From: Turnera subulata
Lineage: Eukaryota > Streptophyta > Magnoliopsida > Malpighiales > Passifloraceae
Assembly: GCA_028386065.3 (NCBI GenBank)
Contig: JAKUCV010004275.1
Coordinates: forward strand, 7,173 to 71,172
Length of the DNA: 64,000 nucleotides
Reading direction: 5' to 3'
The notes under the pieces were generated by a model. The model was not told the DNA's origin and ran no database searches. It saw only the letters and a list, made by a program, of their open reading frames with translations. The first letter of the stretch is position 1. Each line of letters begins with the position of its first letter. The translations under genes and the position numbers were made by a program. Positions 22,846 through 36,758 of this stretch are shown here, in pieces.

Positions 22846-22986
22846 AATCTCTATATATATATTCCTCTAGTTTCCTGTTTGGTTTTGGCTACTACTACTA
22901 CTGCTACTGTATAACTGGTTATTTTCTGCATATGAACTCCTCTCACTAAAAATTTAATCAATCTTAGGGTTTCTTAATCGACGGAG

Positions 22987-25900
22987 ATGGCTGGCAAAGG
23001 CATCAGCCTTGAAGAGATCAAAAACGAGTCCGTCGATTTGGTACTCTCCCCCTCCTCCCTGTCTCTGTCTCCATTTTCGTCTTCTTCGTTCTCTGTTTTT
23101 TTTTGCTTTTCTTCCATTTCCGGTTTGTTTTGTCTACATCTCTGTGTATTAATGGTCATGCGTTGTTTCCTTTTCTCATTAACGTCTGTTTTTTTTTGTT
23201 TGTTTTTGAAATTCTCTGCAAAATTTAACTTCTATGAGCAAAAAAGGTTTTAGCAGCTTAAAACGAAAAAGAGAAGTATAGGCTTGTAGAATCCTTCATT
23301 TTTTTTGGTTGCATGATTGTTTGTGGCCTTCGTTTGAACATTTATTGTTGTGCTTCGTTATCGTCACCGTACGTAGTAAAACGAAAGGATGCTTTTCTCC
23401 TGCCTCGCTGATGTTTCTTCTCGTCACTTCCGTGTTCTTTTTTCTCTCTGACTCTCGGCTATGCGTTTTTCTTTTTAAACTAGTTTTGTGATTTTACTTT
23501 TTTTTTTGGTTTTAAACAGAAGATTGAGTTCTTTTTGAACTAAAAAGGATGGATTTAATTATATCTCGAAAGCAAGCATATACGTGTCACTTGTGGATTG
23601 ATAGTTTTTGGCGGAATCGCCGGAGTTGATTTTTCTACATGTTTTTTTTTGGTTTAATTTTTTCTGCATGTTATTCCGCCCATGGTCGGCGCTGTTGATG
23701 CATGCGATAGCGTTTACTTGATCGCTTGATCGAAGCTTTTTCTATGTCAACAATGGCTAGTCTTACTTTTTTGGTGGTTTTGCTCTAATTATTTTGTTTG
23801 ATTGCAAAAAAGAGGAAATTGAATTTAATGGTTGGTGTGGATATAACGCATCCTATCACATGAAACGAGTGAGATTACAACGCACGCATCTTAAAAGCAA
23901 CGTGGCTGATATATGATGGAGTTGGAGAGGTTTTTCCTCTTATGGCGAGAATCATATTCCCAATCCACCGTCGTTGTACCTTTCTGTCCCTTTTCACACG
24001 CGCACTCACATGGTCGTGTTAAACAATTGATTCTGTTTGTGGTACATGATATCATTTGTTACCTTTTTAGTTTTTTCTTTTTTTCCGAAACTGATTTATT
24101 CTTTTTATATTTGGTAGTTTCTAAAATTTTATTGCCTTAAAACCGTTTTGAGGTCTGATATTCTTTCCTATTGGGTAACTAATTTTTGAGATCGGATTTT
24201 ATTTCTACGGTAGAGACGAGGAATACTGGTATTGTTGATTTGTTTGGTATCCTCCTAGCTGAATTAGGATATAACTTACTAGCTTTGGCTTCCGTGGTAC
24301 TTTGTTATAGTTACCTCCTATTTTAACATGGATGTGAAATATTATAGGCAACCGCTTGGTTGAAGTCCATACCTAGGGATATAGGAAGAAGGAGAGATAA
24401 AAATATTTCAACTTTGTGGACTTTTCTCGGATTAGAATTAGCTCAAGCTCAAGGTTAAACATGGCGTAAAGCAAAAAGAAAGGGCAGACTTGAAAGGTTT
24501 CTTTTAGCATATCAAAGCAGCTGTCCTTATGTGAATAGGAGGCCAGCCAATGCGAATTTACATAGTGTCAAGAAGAAAAGGAGGAAAACAAAGAAAAATG
24601 TTTCTTTTGGACAAGTCAGCATTAAGAAGTCAAGAACACAGTTCCCTAAATCAGAAATTAAGAGTCAAAATGTTGGCCCATTTGGATCTCTTCCTATGCG
24701 AGTGAAGTTTGTGGGCCTGGTTTTTAGTATTACCTAATGGGCTCTCTCTAATGGCGAGTGGCTTACGCTCGCACCGGAAGGAAAAAAATTGCCAGGCATC
24801 TAGCCTAAAAACAAAAAAGAACAGATGATCGAACTCGAATAAACCTTGGATAAGGTTAAAGTAACTGATATTAAGTATGAAATGGCGTACTACTGCGCCT
24901 CAGATCGAGCTAAAATTTATCAGATGATACTTCCAGTCGGAGGATAATATCTCGTCCAAATTGGTTGGGTAAAGAAAGTTTTCCATATGATAGAGGTTTA
25001 AAGGCAGCCTGTTTTCATGTGATTTGTTGTACTGAATTCCGAAATTCTGATTGCAGGAGCGAATTCCCATAGAGGAAGTCTTTGAGCAGCTGAAATGCTC
25101 ACGAGAAGGACTAACGTCGGACGAAGGAGCCAACAGGCTTCAAGTGTTTGGACCAAACAAGCTAGAAGAGAAAAAAGTAAGTTGTGTTGCCTGTAATTTT
25201 CAACACTTGTCCAAGCTGGTCAATTCAATTGAATTTATATGTTCTCTTAATGCCTGAATTCCGTGTCTACGAACAGGAGAGCAAAATTCTCAAGTTTCTG
25301 GGCTTTATGTGGAACCCTTTGTCATGGGTCATGGAAGCTGCTGCACTTATGGCCATAGCCTTGGCAAATGGTGGCGGAAGACCTCCAGATTGGCAGGACT
25401 TTGTCGGGATTGTTGTGCTGTTGCTGATAAACTCTACAATCAGTTTCATTGAAGAAAACAATGCTGGTAATGCAGCAGCAGCCCTCATGGCTGGTCTTGC
25501 CCCTAAGACCAAGGTATCAAAGCATGTGTTCTCAATCTTTAGGTGCATACTTACCTTTTGCAACTGTAATATTGAAGCTTTAATCTCTTTTGGCTTTAAC
25601 TGTAGGTTCTCAGGGATGGTCGATGGAGTGAGCAAGATGCTGCAATTTTGGTTCCAGGAGACATTATCAGCATCAAACTGGGAGACATCATTCCTGCTGA
25701 TGCCCGCCTACTTGAGGGTGATCCCTTGAAGATTGATCAATCAGCACTTACTGGGGAGTCACTTCCAGTCACTAAGAACCCCTCAGATGAAGTGTTTTCT
25801 GGCTCAACATGTAAACAGGGTGAAATTGAAGCTGTTGTAATTGCAACTGGTGTGCACACGTTTTTCGGTAAAGCTGCGCATTTGGTGGATAGCACCAATC

Positions 25901-28900
25901 AAGTAGGGCATTTCCAGAAAGTGCTTACTGCAATTGGTAATTTCTGCATTTGCTCAATTGCGGTGGGTATTGCCATCGAGCTTATAGTCATGTATCCAAT
26001 ACAGCATCGCAAGTACAGAGATGGAATTGACAACTTACTGGTCCTCTTAATTGGTGGAATTCCAATTGCCATGCCTACTGTTTTATCCGTTACAATGGCT
26101 ATTGGTTCCCACAGGCTATCGCAGCAGGGTGCTATTACCAAGAGAATGACCGCCATTGAGGAAATGGCAGGCATGGATGTCCTGTGCAGTGATAAGACTG
26201 GTACTCTGACCCTGAACAAGTTGACTGTTGACAGGAGCTTGATTGAAGTGTTTGCTAAGGGAGTGGAAAAGGAACAAGTTATTCTTCTAGCAGCACGAGC
26301 TTCCAGGACTGAGAATCAGGATGCTATTGATGCTGCAATTGTGGGGATGCTTGCTGACCCAAAAGAGGTACTGCAGCCTGTCAACTGCATCCTCTTGTGC
26401 GCCATCTGGTTCTCAGGTTGTTCATGGAATAGGGATCTGTTATACTGAAAGCATATGTTGGCTGTTTTGCAGGCACGGGCTGGTATTAGAGAGGTTCATT
26501 TCTTTCCATTTAACCCTGTGGACAAGAGGACTGCTCTGACCTATATTGATTCAAATGGAAACTGGCACCGGGCTAGCAAAGGTGCTCCTGAGCAGGTAAT
26601 TGTGCTATTTGCTGTTCTAGTCAATGGCACGTAAGTCCTAAAGGATAAAGCTAACTTAGTTTGTGCCTTTTTTTAATGTTTGATACAGATAATAACCCTA
26701 TGCAATTGTAAGGAGGATGTTAGAAAGAAGGTTCATTCGGTGATAGACAAGTTTGCTGAAAGAGGACTTCGATCTTTGGCAGTAGCCAGACAGGTTTGTA
26801 ACTCAAGCTTTATATACTTCATGTTGATATGTTTATCAATAAAACTTCATCTTATAGTTCCTTCAATGTTACTTGTGCAGGAGGTACCTGAGAAATCAAA
26901 AGATGCTCCAGGAGCACCCTGGCAATTTGTTGGTTTATTGCCTCTGTTTGATCCTCCCAGGCATGACAGTGCTGAAACCATCAGAAGAGCTCTCAACCTT
27001 GGCGTGAATGTAAAGATGATTACTGGTATGGCTGGTTTATTCACACTTTGAATTCTTTTTTGGTTACAATTTCACTGCTTGGACATGGTGTATAATATCC
27101 CCTATAATGCACAGGGGATCAGCTTGCCATTGCCAAGGAAACTGGCCGAAGGCTTGGAATGGGAACAAACATGTATCCATCTTCTTCATTGCTTGGTGGG
27201 GATAAGGATGCTTCAATTGCGTCCCTCCCTGTGGATGAGTTGATTGAAAAGGCTGATGGATTTGCCGGAGTGTTTCCAGGTGCGTTTTAGTTGCTGATAA
27301 TCTGCGTCACTGCAGTTGGCAGATGCTTTCTGAGTTTTAAAATGACCATCAATTTGTCACTGCACATATACGATTGTTTGGTTATGCTTTATCTCATTCC
27401 CTCATGCGATTCTCGAGATACTGATATCAAGGTCCATTTGACTTGTGCTCATTTTTAAGTGCATGGCATCACAATCTTGACATCAACAGCTTTTCTTCCC
27501 TTGCCTTTATGTCTGTTTTTTCTTTCTTGATTTTTCATTCTTTTTTGTTCTATTGGAGTACTGATACTGTCATCATGTCTTATTTACTTGAAAAAGAAAA
27601 ACAATCAGTCACATCTCAATATTCTTTGCCATGACGAGGTATATTCTATATTTATAGCCATACTTTTGTTATTAACTCACTAATTTGTTTTCCACCAGAA
27701 CACAAATACGAAATTGTCAAAAAGCTACAGGAAAAGAAGCACATTTGTGGAATGACAGGAGATGGTGTTAATGACGCCCCTGCATTGAAGAAAGCAGATA
27801 TTGGAATTGCTGTTGCTGATGCTACTGATGCTGCCAGAAGTGCTTCTGATATTGTTCTTACTGAACCTGGACTGAGTGTAATTATAAGTGCAGTGCTGAC
27901 CAGCAGGGCTATATTCCAAAGGATGAAGAACTACACTGTTAGTATATTTTCTGTTGTTTTTTTGTTGTTGTTTGCCCATATAGATCTCCATGCGAAAACT
28001 TGCTCTGATTCTGTGGATTATCTTTTGCAGATTTATGCAGTTTCAATCACCATTCGAATTGTGGTAAGTACCAAAGCAAATGACAAAGTTAAGCATCATC
28101 ATGTCTCTTTATAGTTAAAGATTTACGTGGTGTCTGTTTCTCAATATGGCAGTTTGGGTTCATGTTCATTGCCTTGATATGGAAGTTTGACTTCGCCCCA
28201 TTCATGGTTTTAATTATTGCCATTCTAAATGATGGTAATGTCTTGTTCTAAACCTTGCACAATGTTCATTCAATTTTTAAACAAATTATCAGTTAATTGA
28301 GATGAACTTCACTCTTATTTGCGGATTTCCAAATCTTCAGGTACAATTATGACAATATCAAAGGATCGGGTAAAGCCATCCCCACAGCCAGACAGCTGGA
28401 AACTTAAAGAGATCTTTAGCACTGGTATTGTGCTTGGAGGTTACCAGGCACTGATGACTGTCTTATTCTTCTGGGCTATGAGAGAAACAGATTTCTTTTC
28501 TGTAAGAATGTTCTGCACGTTGTGGCTTACTGTTTTTATTCTCCAGGTTCAGTGTGCTCATTACTCTGTAAATGCAGGACAAGTTTGGTGTGAGACCAAT
28601 ACATGATAGGCCAAGTCAAATGATGGCAGCTTTATACCTACAAGTGAGCATTATTAGCCAGGCCCTCATTTTCGTCACAAGATCTCGCAGCTGGTCCTAT
28701 GTTGAACGTCCCGGCCTTCTTCTTCTTAGTGCATTTGTCCTTGCTCAGCTGGTAATAATTCTTTCCTGGCAACTCTATTTGCTATATTCAAAATGCCCTG
28801 GGTTACATGTAAACCTTTACTTGTGCTGATTTTATCTGTGATCTCTTCGCTCGTTATTTAGTCAGCTTATTATTTTCAATATTATAAAAAAGAAGTGGGA

Positions 28901-29674
28901 TATCCATTTTACTAACCATGCCAAGACATTCTGTAAATGACAGGTAGCAACATTGATAGCAGTCTATGCAAATTGGGGTTTCGCAAAAATAGAGGGCTGT
29001 GGCTGGGGATGGGCTGGTGTGATCTGGCTGTACAGTTTGGTAACTTACGTGCCACTTGATCTCCTCAAATTTGCAATCCGCTACCTTCTTAGCGGGAAGG
29101 CTTGGGACAACCTTCTGGAGAACAAGGTATGTTTCCCATAGTGTGAAGTCCTTTGAGTCTGCATATCCCTCTTACTCGTGTCTTATTTTGTTTGCTGATT
29201 TGCGTTTGGTTGTAATAGACTGCCTTTACGACAAAGAAAGACTATGGAAAAGAGGAGAGAGAAGCCCAGTGGGCTACAGCACAGAGGACTCTGCATGGCC
29301 TTCAACCAGCCGAATCCTCCACCCTTTTTGCCGATAAGAGTAGCTACAGGGAGCTTTCAGAGATAGCAGAGCAAGCCAAGAGGAGGGCTGAGGTGGCAAG
29401 GTGAGCACAGTATCTTCTCTTTTTTGTTATTTTTCCTTTTTCAGGTTTACAAAATTCAATGATGTGTAAATCTTCTTCAAAAGAAGCAGGAAGAGAACAT
29501 CATTTTCGCACTAGCTGATGAGTCTCATGAGATGCTTACAAATGATGCATGTTTTTTTTTTTTTTTTTTTTTCGCAGGCTGAGGGAGCTAAATACTCTTA
29601 AAGGGCACGTTGAATCAGTGGTGAAGCTGAAAGGGCTAGACATTGACACCATTCAACAACATTACACAGTTTAA
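22987..29674 (+). CDS. Plasma-membrane H+-ATPase (P3A-type), subfamily II-like
   Basis: Sixteen exons join in frame to 953 residues: 22987-23040, 25057-25176, 25277-25513, 25606-26367, 26473-26595, 26689-26793, 26881-27025, 27115-27279, 27699-27937, 28031-28063, 28153-28234, 28341-28501, 28578-28751, 28944-29126, 29219-29400 and 29578-29674. The pump exports protons using ATP and powers secondary transport and cell expansion. Visible marks are the actuator TGES, the phosphorylated Asp in CSDKTGT (about residue 333), the hinge [12 protein letters not shown], and the membrane helix ending AILNDG, whose Asp is the proton carrier in the family. The regulatory C-terminus ends HYTV, the penultimate Thr being the 14-3-3 and fusicoccin site. 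In recalled sequence it most resembles Nicotiana PMA4 and the AHA1/AHA2 subfamily ([18 protein letters not shown] start; DKFGVR loop). A 2.0-kb first intron after codon 18 is unusually long for the gene. Nothing suggests loss of function. Confidence 0.97.
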
Positions 29675-30519
29675 AGTGTTTAGAGAATAACATTCTCCGA
29701 GAAAGGCCGAAAGTTATATGATGACGAAGGAGTTACAGACTCTTAGATTAGAATGATGTTCCTCATGATGAACATTTGGGGTGCCTTTTCTTTTGCTTGT
29801 TATCTACCTACCTTCATATGCTCATTGGAGAGGATTTCTCCTTTAAAGCTAACTAGTTTAGCCAGTTACAGTTTATTCTATGTTCAATTTTTCCTAAAAT
29901 GTTAAGGCCTTTTCAAAACCTTGGCTGGAGCGCTTGCAGTGTGACTGCACCTTGTGAATGTAAAGCATATGGATCACAGCATTTTCCTTCTCTCTCTAAT
30001 ACATGGCAAGTCCTTTCATTCTTCGCATCTTTAACAATTGGGTTAGGAATATCGTTCGAAGTAGTACTCGATCAATTGAGAGCCCGCTTCTACTCAAAAC
30101 ATGTTGAGGTAGGAGCTCCAATAATTTCTGGACAAGGAGGTTGTTCTGTTTCAGACTGGCACCATAAATTGAGCGCCAAACCGTTGGCTGCCGTCTGGCT
30201 GATAAAACATGAAAGTCATTATAGTTTTATATATAGAAAAAGGCTCACTTAAATCACGTCATTATAATTTTATATAAAAAAGGGTTCATTTAAATCACAT
30301 GTAAATGATCAACTGTAATCAACAAAATGAAGTGAAGCCTGCTTGTGGGAATGCCGGCATTTATCTCTTTGTTTGAAGAGAAAATATTTGATCGGAAAGG
30401 AATTTTCTGAAGGCTTGCATGCAGGTTGGTTTGCAAAAGATTGCAGGTTAAATTTCAGCATACTTTGAGAGACCGAGTCGCTCGAGATTTGACATGTACA
30501 TATAAACGTCCACCTTAAC
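29675..30519. other. H+-ATPase 3' flank
   Basis: This stretch is the 3' untranslated region and intergenic DNA. It contains a diverged tandem duplication at about 30212-30299 and no gene. An open frame at 29899-30252 has no recognisable features. Confidence 0.6.
30212..30299. repeat. Diverged tandem duplication, about 43-bp unit
   Basis: The unit GTCATTATAGTTTTATATA...CACTTAAATCAC is followed at once by GTCATTATAATTTTATATA...CATTTAAATCAC. The two copies differ at several positions and by small gaps. It is a local duplication without A tail or inverted ends. Confidence 0.7.
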
Positions 30520-31222
30520 TAGAGGTGACAAAATGGGTGTCCATAGGTATCTGTGAGTTCGGTCATAATGGGTCATACCCATTTATACCTATTTATTCAT
30601 TTATGACCCATCAAGAAGTTTAAATAGATATCCATCCATACCCATTTAAACTCATTTAATGTGGATATACTTATTTATCTATTTAGACCCATTTAATGTG
30701 AGTATATCTATTTACCTATATAATGTTAATACTTGAAAAATTTATGTTTTAAATTTTTTTAACTTTATGAATATTAATTCTAGTCCATATTAACCCGGCA
30801 TAGCCACTACGAGCCTAACTAGGCGTGAACGAGATGTGCTTGATCGGATTTAAATTGGCTCATATGAGCCCAACTAGGTCTGCATAATTTGGGCTATGTT
30901 GGGCCCAACTAGGCCCAAACCGGACCCATCTAGATCTACACTAGGCCAACATGGATTGAGCCAAGATGGTCCAAATAGGCACACCCAAGCCAAAACAAAC
31001 CCATATTAATTGGGCCAATATAAACCCAATTAAGCCCAAATGAGTTAGGCCTATTTTAGCCCAAGTGAATAATTGAATTAAATTTTTAATATATGAATTC
31101 ATGAATATCCACTACCAACCTATATAAACCCACTATTTTATAAATTAAATGGTTAAAATACCCAATTAGACCCATATAAAATAATACTGACCCATATATA
31201 CCCACCCATTTTCCCACCTCTG
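30520..31222. mobile_element. Degraded hAT-like non-autonomous DNA element
   Basis: The left end reads TAGAGGTGACAAAATGGGTG and the right end, reversed and complemented, reads CAGAGGTGGGAAAATGGGTG. These imperfect 20-bp terminal inverted repeats match the TAGRGGTGG-type ends known for plant hAT elements. The 700-bp interior is AT-rich with many repeats of ACCCATTTA and GGCCCAACTAGG and codes for nothing. The flanks ACCTTAAC and CCCTTAGC are similar but offset by two bases, so an 8-bp target-site duplication is only suggested. No transposase is present, so movement would need an enzyme from elsewhere. Confidence 0.65.
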
Positions 31223-31614
31223 AGCCCTTAGCATGTACAGCAAGGTGCTACATCTATTTATTGCAGAATTAATTATAAAACAAAGATCGGTAAGTTGTCT
31301 TCCCTGAAACGATTCTTCTCGATGAGATCCTAAATATGCTAATGAGGAAAGCAATAAATGAAACAATAATGATCCGAAGTTAACTCAAAGGCTAGTGAAC
31401 AAAAGAATGGATGAGACACTAATTATACAAAATTCATATGGACTAGACACTTGCAAAGCAAGCAGACTACTAGACTGCTGTACAACAATGATCGGCTTAC
31501 ACTAATTCACATTTCATGCTGATGCTAAACATCAATTCAGTTACTAACGACTTTGTACATCTGACTACAGAGACATTTTGCCCGGGAAGATATGCAGCAG
31601 TCATCACGGGATAC

Positions 31615-34600
31615 TCATATGTCCTTTGTCCTATCATCAAATACTTGCTGAACAGCTTGCGGCAGATTCAACACTATCTCTGCATATGCTGAAATGAAGC
31701 AGCAGGGAATAAGTTAGCTGAAACATAGAAGTCAATTAGATGCTGTTGCAAGGAAAAGAAACTACAGCATGCTCAAAAATATATATATATCTTGCACTCT
31801 GAACAATGGAATCAACAGAGCAAAAACAGAATCTGAAACCAAACTAATACTAGCTTAAACATGCATGAAAAGCCAAGCTCAGGAATATCAATGAAAAAGA
31901 GAAGCTAAGCCTCCAAATAGACATAATCAAACCCAGTTATCAAGTTCTACAAAACATCGAAGTTACTCTGAAACAGCATTTCGGGCTTGCTATGCAAAAA
32001 CAATATGGTCCGCTAGATGGTAATTGCCACCCAATGGTGCACCTTTTTAGGGTGCCATTCTTTAAGTTTTGGAAATGCGAAAGAGTGCCCCAGAGTGTAA
32101 GAAATTCACGCTTACCAAACAGGAAGTATGCAACCTTACTTTAGGTTCATTGACCAAAGATTCTCATAAACAAAACCATACAACCTTCCACCCTTGCAAG
32201 TAAAGGAAATCATGACTTTTACTTTCTCAACGGCAGATTTACTTTTTGTACTCCCCTTCCCAGATAAGGACAAGAGCAAGTGACTAAAAGACCACGGTAA
32301 AGTAGCAGCTGTCTATTGCAGTCTCAAGGTGATGAATATAAAAATTCAATATTTAAGGAAAGTAAAACCTTCTGGTAAGCTCATTGTTCGCAAAGCGTCT
32401 TCCGCATAAGACAAGCGAGCTCGACTTGACTGACTTCCCGGAGCTTCATTTCTCTTGAACTGGTTCATTGGCCACGCAGTGACTCTGGCTCGCATTGGAA
32501 GTACAGAAATGAGGTCTGCATATTTAAGGCTAACTGTTACCCTGCTGCAACCATAAAATTAAAGATCAGGTTACGTGTATATCAGGTACAGAGTTCATTT
32601 CCAGCGCAATAAAAATCAAGATCTAGAAACATGTAAATTTTCCAGATCTCTGGAACTTTGTCCTACCAGTGTTATTTTTTTTAAAAAAGAAAAGCATTTT
32701 TCTCTCATTAAAATCTTGCACATGCAACTAAGACTACAAAAATTTTTTAGAGAGAAAAGTTGCCCACAAGCCCCGAACTTCTCTTAATCAACTGAAAAGA
32801 TAATTGAAACATGAGGGGGTATGGATGGCTATGATACAGCTCCCCTATCTGCAAAATGCAAATTGATATGAAAAAAAAGGGTATAATATATGCAGCACCT
32901 AAAAGAATACCAACCAATCAACATAGTCGATCACAAATTCTATCATATGGTATGGAAGGCTATGATACAGCTCCCCGATCTGATTGCCGTATAACTCTTT
33001 AATAAGCCTAACCTGCAGGACAATGGGGATGAAGTTAAGTTGAGACAGGAAAATTTTTAACAACTTAAGCATGTACTTCAAGAAGCAGAAAGTTTATAGC
33101 TTCGAGAAGCTGATCTAAACTCCAGCCAACAATCAGATGTGGCATTCAGTCACCACTATGGTTTCCATCAAACAACCAAATATTGGGATCAAGCTTTGAC
33201 CATTAAGGAGGCTCCCCTTAGTTGTGGCCATTCAATCAGAGGAAAGAAAGTGGTTAAGACATCATCAAAAGGAATGTATTCTAAGATGTTCAAATAAGCC
33301 CTTGAATAAATTTGCTAGCTTTAGTCAATAGAAAGATTTGGTTAAAATAGAAGCACAGGCCATAATGTATTACATGCAGGCAACTGCATGGATTACATGC
33401 AGAGCCATATAATTATGCCCTGCATATGTAGCTAATATAAAAGTTTTTTCAATCCATTCTAAATTCACAAAAGTTAGCATGGGCTAAAGAAAGTTACTTC
33501 AGAAACCAAAGAAAGAAACTGAATTGATTCTAGACAACATATCAGATTTATCAAGGGACACATCACAAGTAGCTCAAACAAAATTAACCAACACTCGTAG
33601 TATCCACTGGCGTATTAAAGTTCAAACATGAACTCATCTAAGAGTACCTGTTCCCTTCTATCCACATAAGCCTGCAGAAGTTCCCCTATGAAATCTATAA
33701 ATCTCTGTAAGCAAGAGAAGGGGGAACGAGAATGAGAACAGGTTTGATATCCGAGCATAATGAAGCTGAAGAGGAAATGACACAATCAAAATTACCATAG
33801 CATTGGATGAAAGTAGATCATTTTCTGCTTCACGTATTGGCAGAAAGAAAGGTATTGTATGCTCGAGGACAGTCATTTTTTCCAGGAATGACTTGCTCTC
33901 AAGCACGCAGTGGTATAACTCACAGGGTTCCCCTGCAAACGATCAAGAAAGAAGAATCAGCTATCCCGTTGCACTAGGCAACAGGTAATATCAACCAAAA
34001 GATACAATAGCACAGAAGTTAGTAGTACTTCTCTATTGACCATTAAAACATGTTTTTGCATTTGAGTTGATGACCCAGAAGGTGTAACACTTCTTTATTT
34101 TTTTCCAAAGCATCACTTCACCAATCAAAATGCAAGATAGCTATGTCAGAGAACCGAAATAAAACCTTCCTCGCCAAGAACACACAGTAACTAGAAGTGC
34201 ATGCCTGCAGGTGTTTTCTTTCCATTCTCATGCTGATCCAAATGAAAGACAGTCACTACAATGATATAACTATGTTTCTCAGCCAAACTGCAAATGCAAC
34301 AACCATATTGTAAAAGGAGACATAACAGCTGCAACATGCAGCCATGAGAGCAAAGAAATATTTCCGCATGCAACATGAAATGTGCACCAAACCAGCGACC
34401 ATTTCAGAAGGTAATAATACTGCAACAGTGTTTAGAAATACCTGCAAAAGAGGTCTCATATTGAATGCCAATTCTTGCCCCTTCCAAACAACAAATTATC
34501 TGTTCACATAAGAATGTAATGGTCAATAATTGCAAATGCAGGAACAGTGAGCAAAATTTACACACAGAAAATGCAAGATGGATAATTCTCCATTTAAATT

Positions 34601-36175
34601 TAAAGGCGCATGTGAAACAAAAAATGGACCAATATTGGGAACATCTTGGAAGTGGCAATTGGAGGGACAGTGAGGTAGTTGGGGTATCCAGAGATAAAGA
34701 ACTTGCAAAGTAATCAACGAGCTTTAAAAAGAAAAAAAAAAGCAAAGGGAATAAGATAAAAGATATAAACAAGAAGCACCAAAGAGAGATGCGCCATGTC
34801 TCTCATCATTAAAGATTTTGTAAATGCCATTTTCCAAATCAATTTTGTATCACTGATTATGCGGCATTGTCTACTAGTACTGGAACAGTAAGTCCTACAT
34901 TTGAAAAGTGGCATATGTTACTAATAGAAAATACCACCTTGCTTCCAACTCTATATGTAATTTTATCCTCAGAATCATGATCCAGCACCGTATTTGTGCC
35001 CCCCACCATCGCTTTCCTGTCAACCTCCATGTGAACCTACAAAATTGTAGGACAACATATTTCAAACTCAAGCATAGCCAATGTGAAGCACAAAACAACA
35101 TTGATGATTTATTTGATCTTATCCATGTTTCCCTCCTCTAACTTCAAAACTGAATTACGAAACCGTAGTAAATCCAACAACCCAAAAGCAAACAAGGGAA
35201 CAGTACCCTCTCTCTTATCGTAGCCAATAACCCATCATTCCATTCATCACCGTCTAAACAAACCTCTGCAATAAAACCATAAGAAAAGCACATTTTTACT
35301 CGAGGCACACAAGAGAACAACACCTATGCCCAAACTAAAAATTAACGCGCAAAATGACAGAAGGATGGAGTGAAGTAAAAAAGACAGATCATGTACAAAC
35401 AAATCAAACAGTCATAAAGGCTTCCTATGAGCTGTACATTGAAAGATACCTCGTGTTTGGGAAGCTCGTGCAGCTTCAAATTCTTTCTGCAGACGCTCGA
35501 ATATCATCTTATCAGAATCCCTACCAAAACCAAACTAATCCAATCCATTTAGAGCCTAAACACTCAAGAACCATCAACATCAATCCATTAATAGAAATTT
35601 CAATCTATGCACAATCTAGAGCCACAAGCCAAAAAGTCCAGTAAGGTACAGTTTCTAAGAATCTTACAATACCTAGAAAGACGCTCCGCCAACTCCGCAT
35701 GTCTCTTCAGAACATTCGAAACTGCCACGGATCAAGGAGATTTTCAGTTCTTCGAAATTCGACAGGAAACGCACAACAGAGAAACAAATAGCGAAAAACA
35801 GATAAATGATCAGTACATCTGGCCCGTGTAGTCTCCAATCGGATATCCTCCTCCGGCATAAAATTCTGTCCAAACAACAAAAAGCAGCAAAAAAAACCTA
35901 AACAGTTAAATCACAAAAAACGCACAAGCCAGCTACATTTTCCAAAACCTAGCAGCTCACTATCACTTCCACAGTTACTGAATCTGAAAACAAATTCACT
36001 AAAACCGAACGTAAAATGAGGAAATTCTCCGGAGAATAGGAGCGATTACCACGTCACCGTAAGGACAGAGGGCGATGGAATCGAGCGGGAAGCTGAGCTC
36101 GCGACAATAGTCGCCGCCGGGAATAGGATTCTTCTTAGGTCTCTTCCGCGGCAGCTCTTCGCCGTCGCTGTCCAT
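31615..36175 (-). CDS. Kinetochore protein CENP-O homologue
   Basis: Twelve exons read in frame on the minus strand: 36050-36175, 35817-35865, 35673-35721, 35450-35520, 35207-35265, 34938-35036, 34442-34499, 33796-33932, 33648-33704, 32915-33012, 32369-32544 and 31615-31688, giving 350 residues. The second half is strongly conserved in plant CENP-O: GEPCELYHCVLESKSF, then EHTIPFFLPIREAEN, FIDFIGELLQAYVDRREQ, YGNQIGELYHSLPYHMIEF and VTVSLKYADLISVLPMR. The first half begins with a basic stretch (PRKRPKKNP) and a probable coiled-coil (SNVLKRHAELAERLSRDSDK and after). In animals CENP-O belongs to the constitutive centromere-associated network. In plants the role rests on homology. The short exons 2 and 3 (49 bases each) are the least certain, though phase and consensus agree. 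Confidence 0.88.
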
Positions 36176-36231
36176 TTGATTCTACTGCAATTCACGCAAC
36201 AGGATCGTCGTTGTGTTTTGGGGAAGAATAG

Positions 36232-36258
36232 AAGAGAGAGAGAGAGAGAGAGAGAGAG
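36232..36258. repeat. GA dinucleotide microsatellite in the CENP-O leader
   Basis: About thirteen GA units begin some 57 bases upstream of the CENP-O ATG (read on the minus strand as TC). The length is likely variable. Confidence 0.85.
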
Positions 36259-36758
36259 GAATAAGAAGAAGAGGAAAAGTTAGTTTGAAGTTGAGACGGA
36301 GCGGGTGGGGGGGCACCCGAACTTATGGGGTGCTTTTGGGCTATAAAACCGGCGGGTAAGACAGAACCTAGAAATGCCGGGTCCGGGTTTTCGACCCGTC
36401 CTTCTCGTGCTTTGGCCTTTCGGTTTATTTGGGAATTCGGGAGCTTCTTCTGTCTTCTAATCTATGTAAAGGGGCGGTTCGGCCTGACCCAAGATTATTT
36501 GGGAGTTTTGTAAGCACCTCCTCTTATGTAAAATTGCCATATAAGAATTTAAAATTTTTAATGTTTTTAAAAATTGTATAATATCATGTTTTTAAAAAAC
36601 ATCATGATTATTCGCCTTTAGGTGTATTGCTTAGTAGGATAAGGCGAATTCACCAACTTACAAGTAAAAGATCTATAAAGATATCTCTAAAGAAAATTCT
36701 TTTGGGACAATTAATGGAATATATGTAGAGTAGAAGGTAAATAACGAGAACAAAAGAT

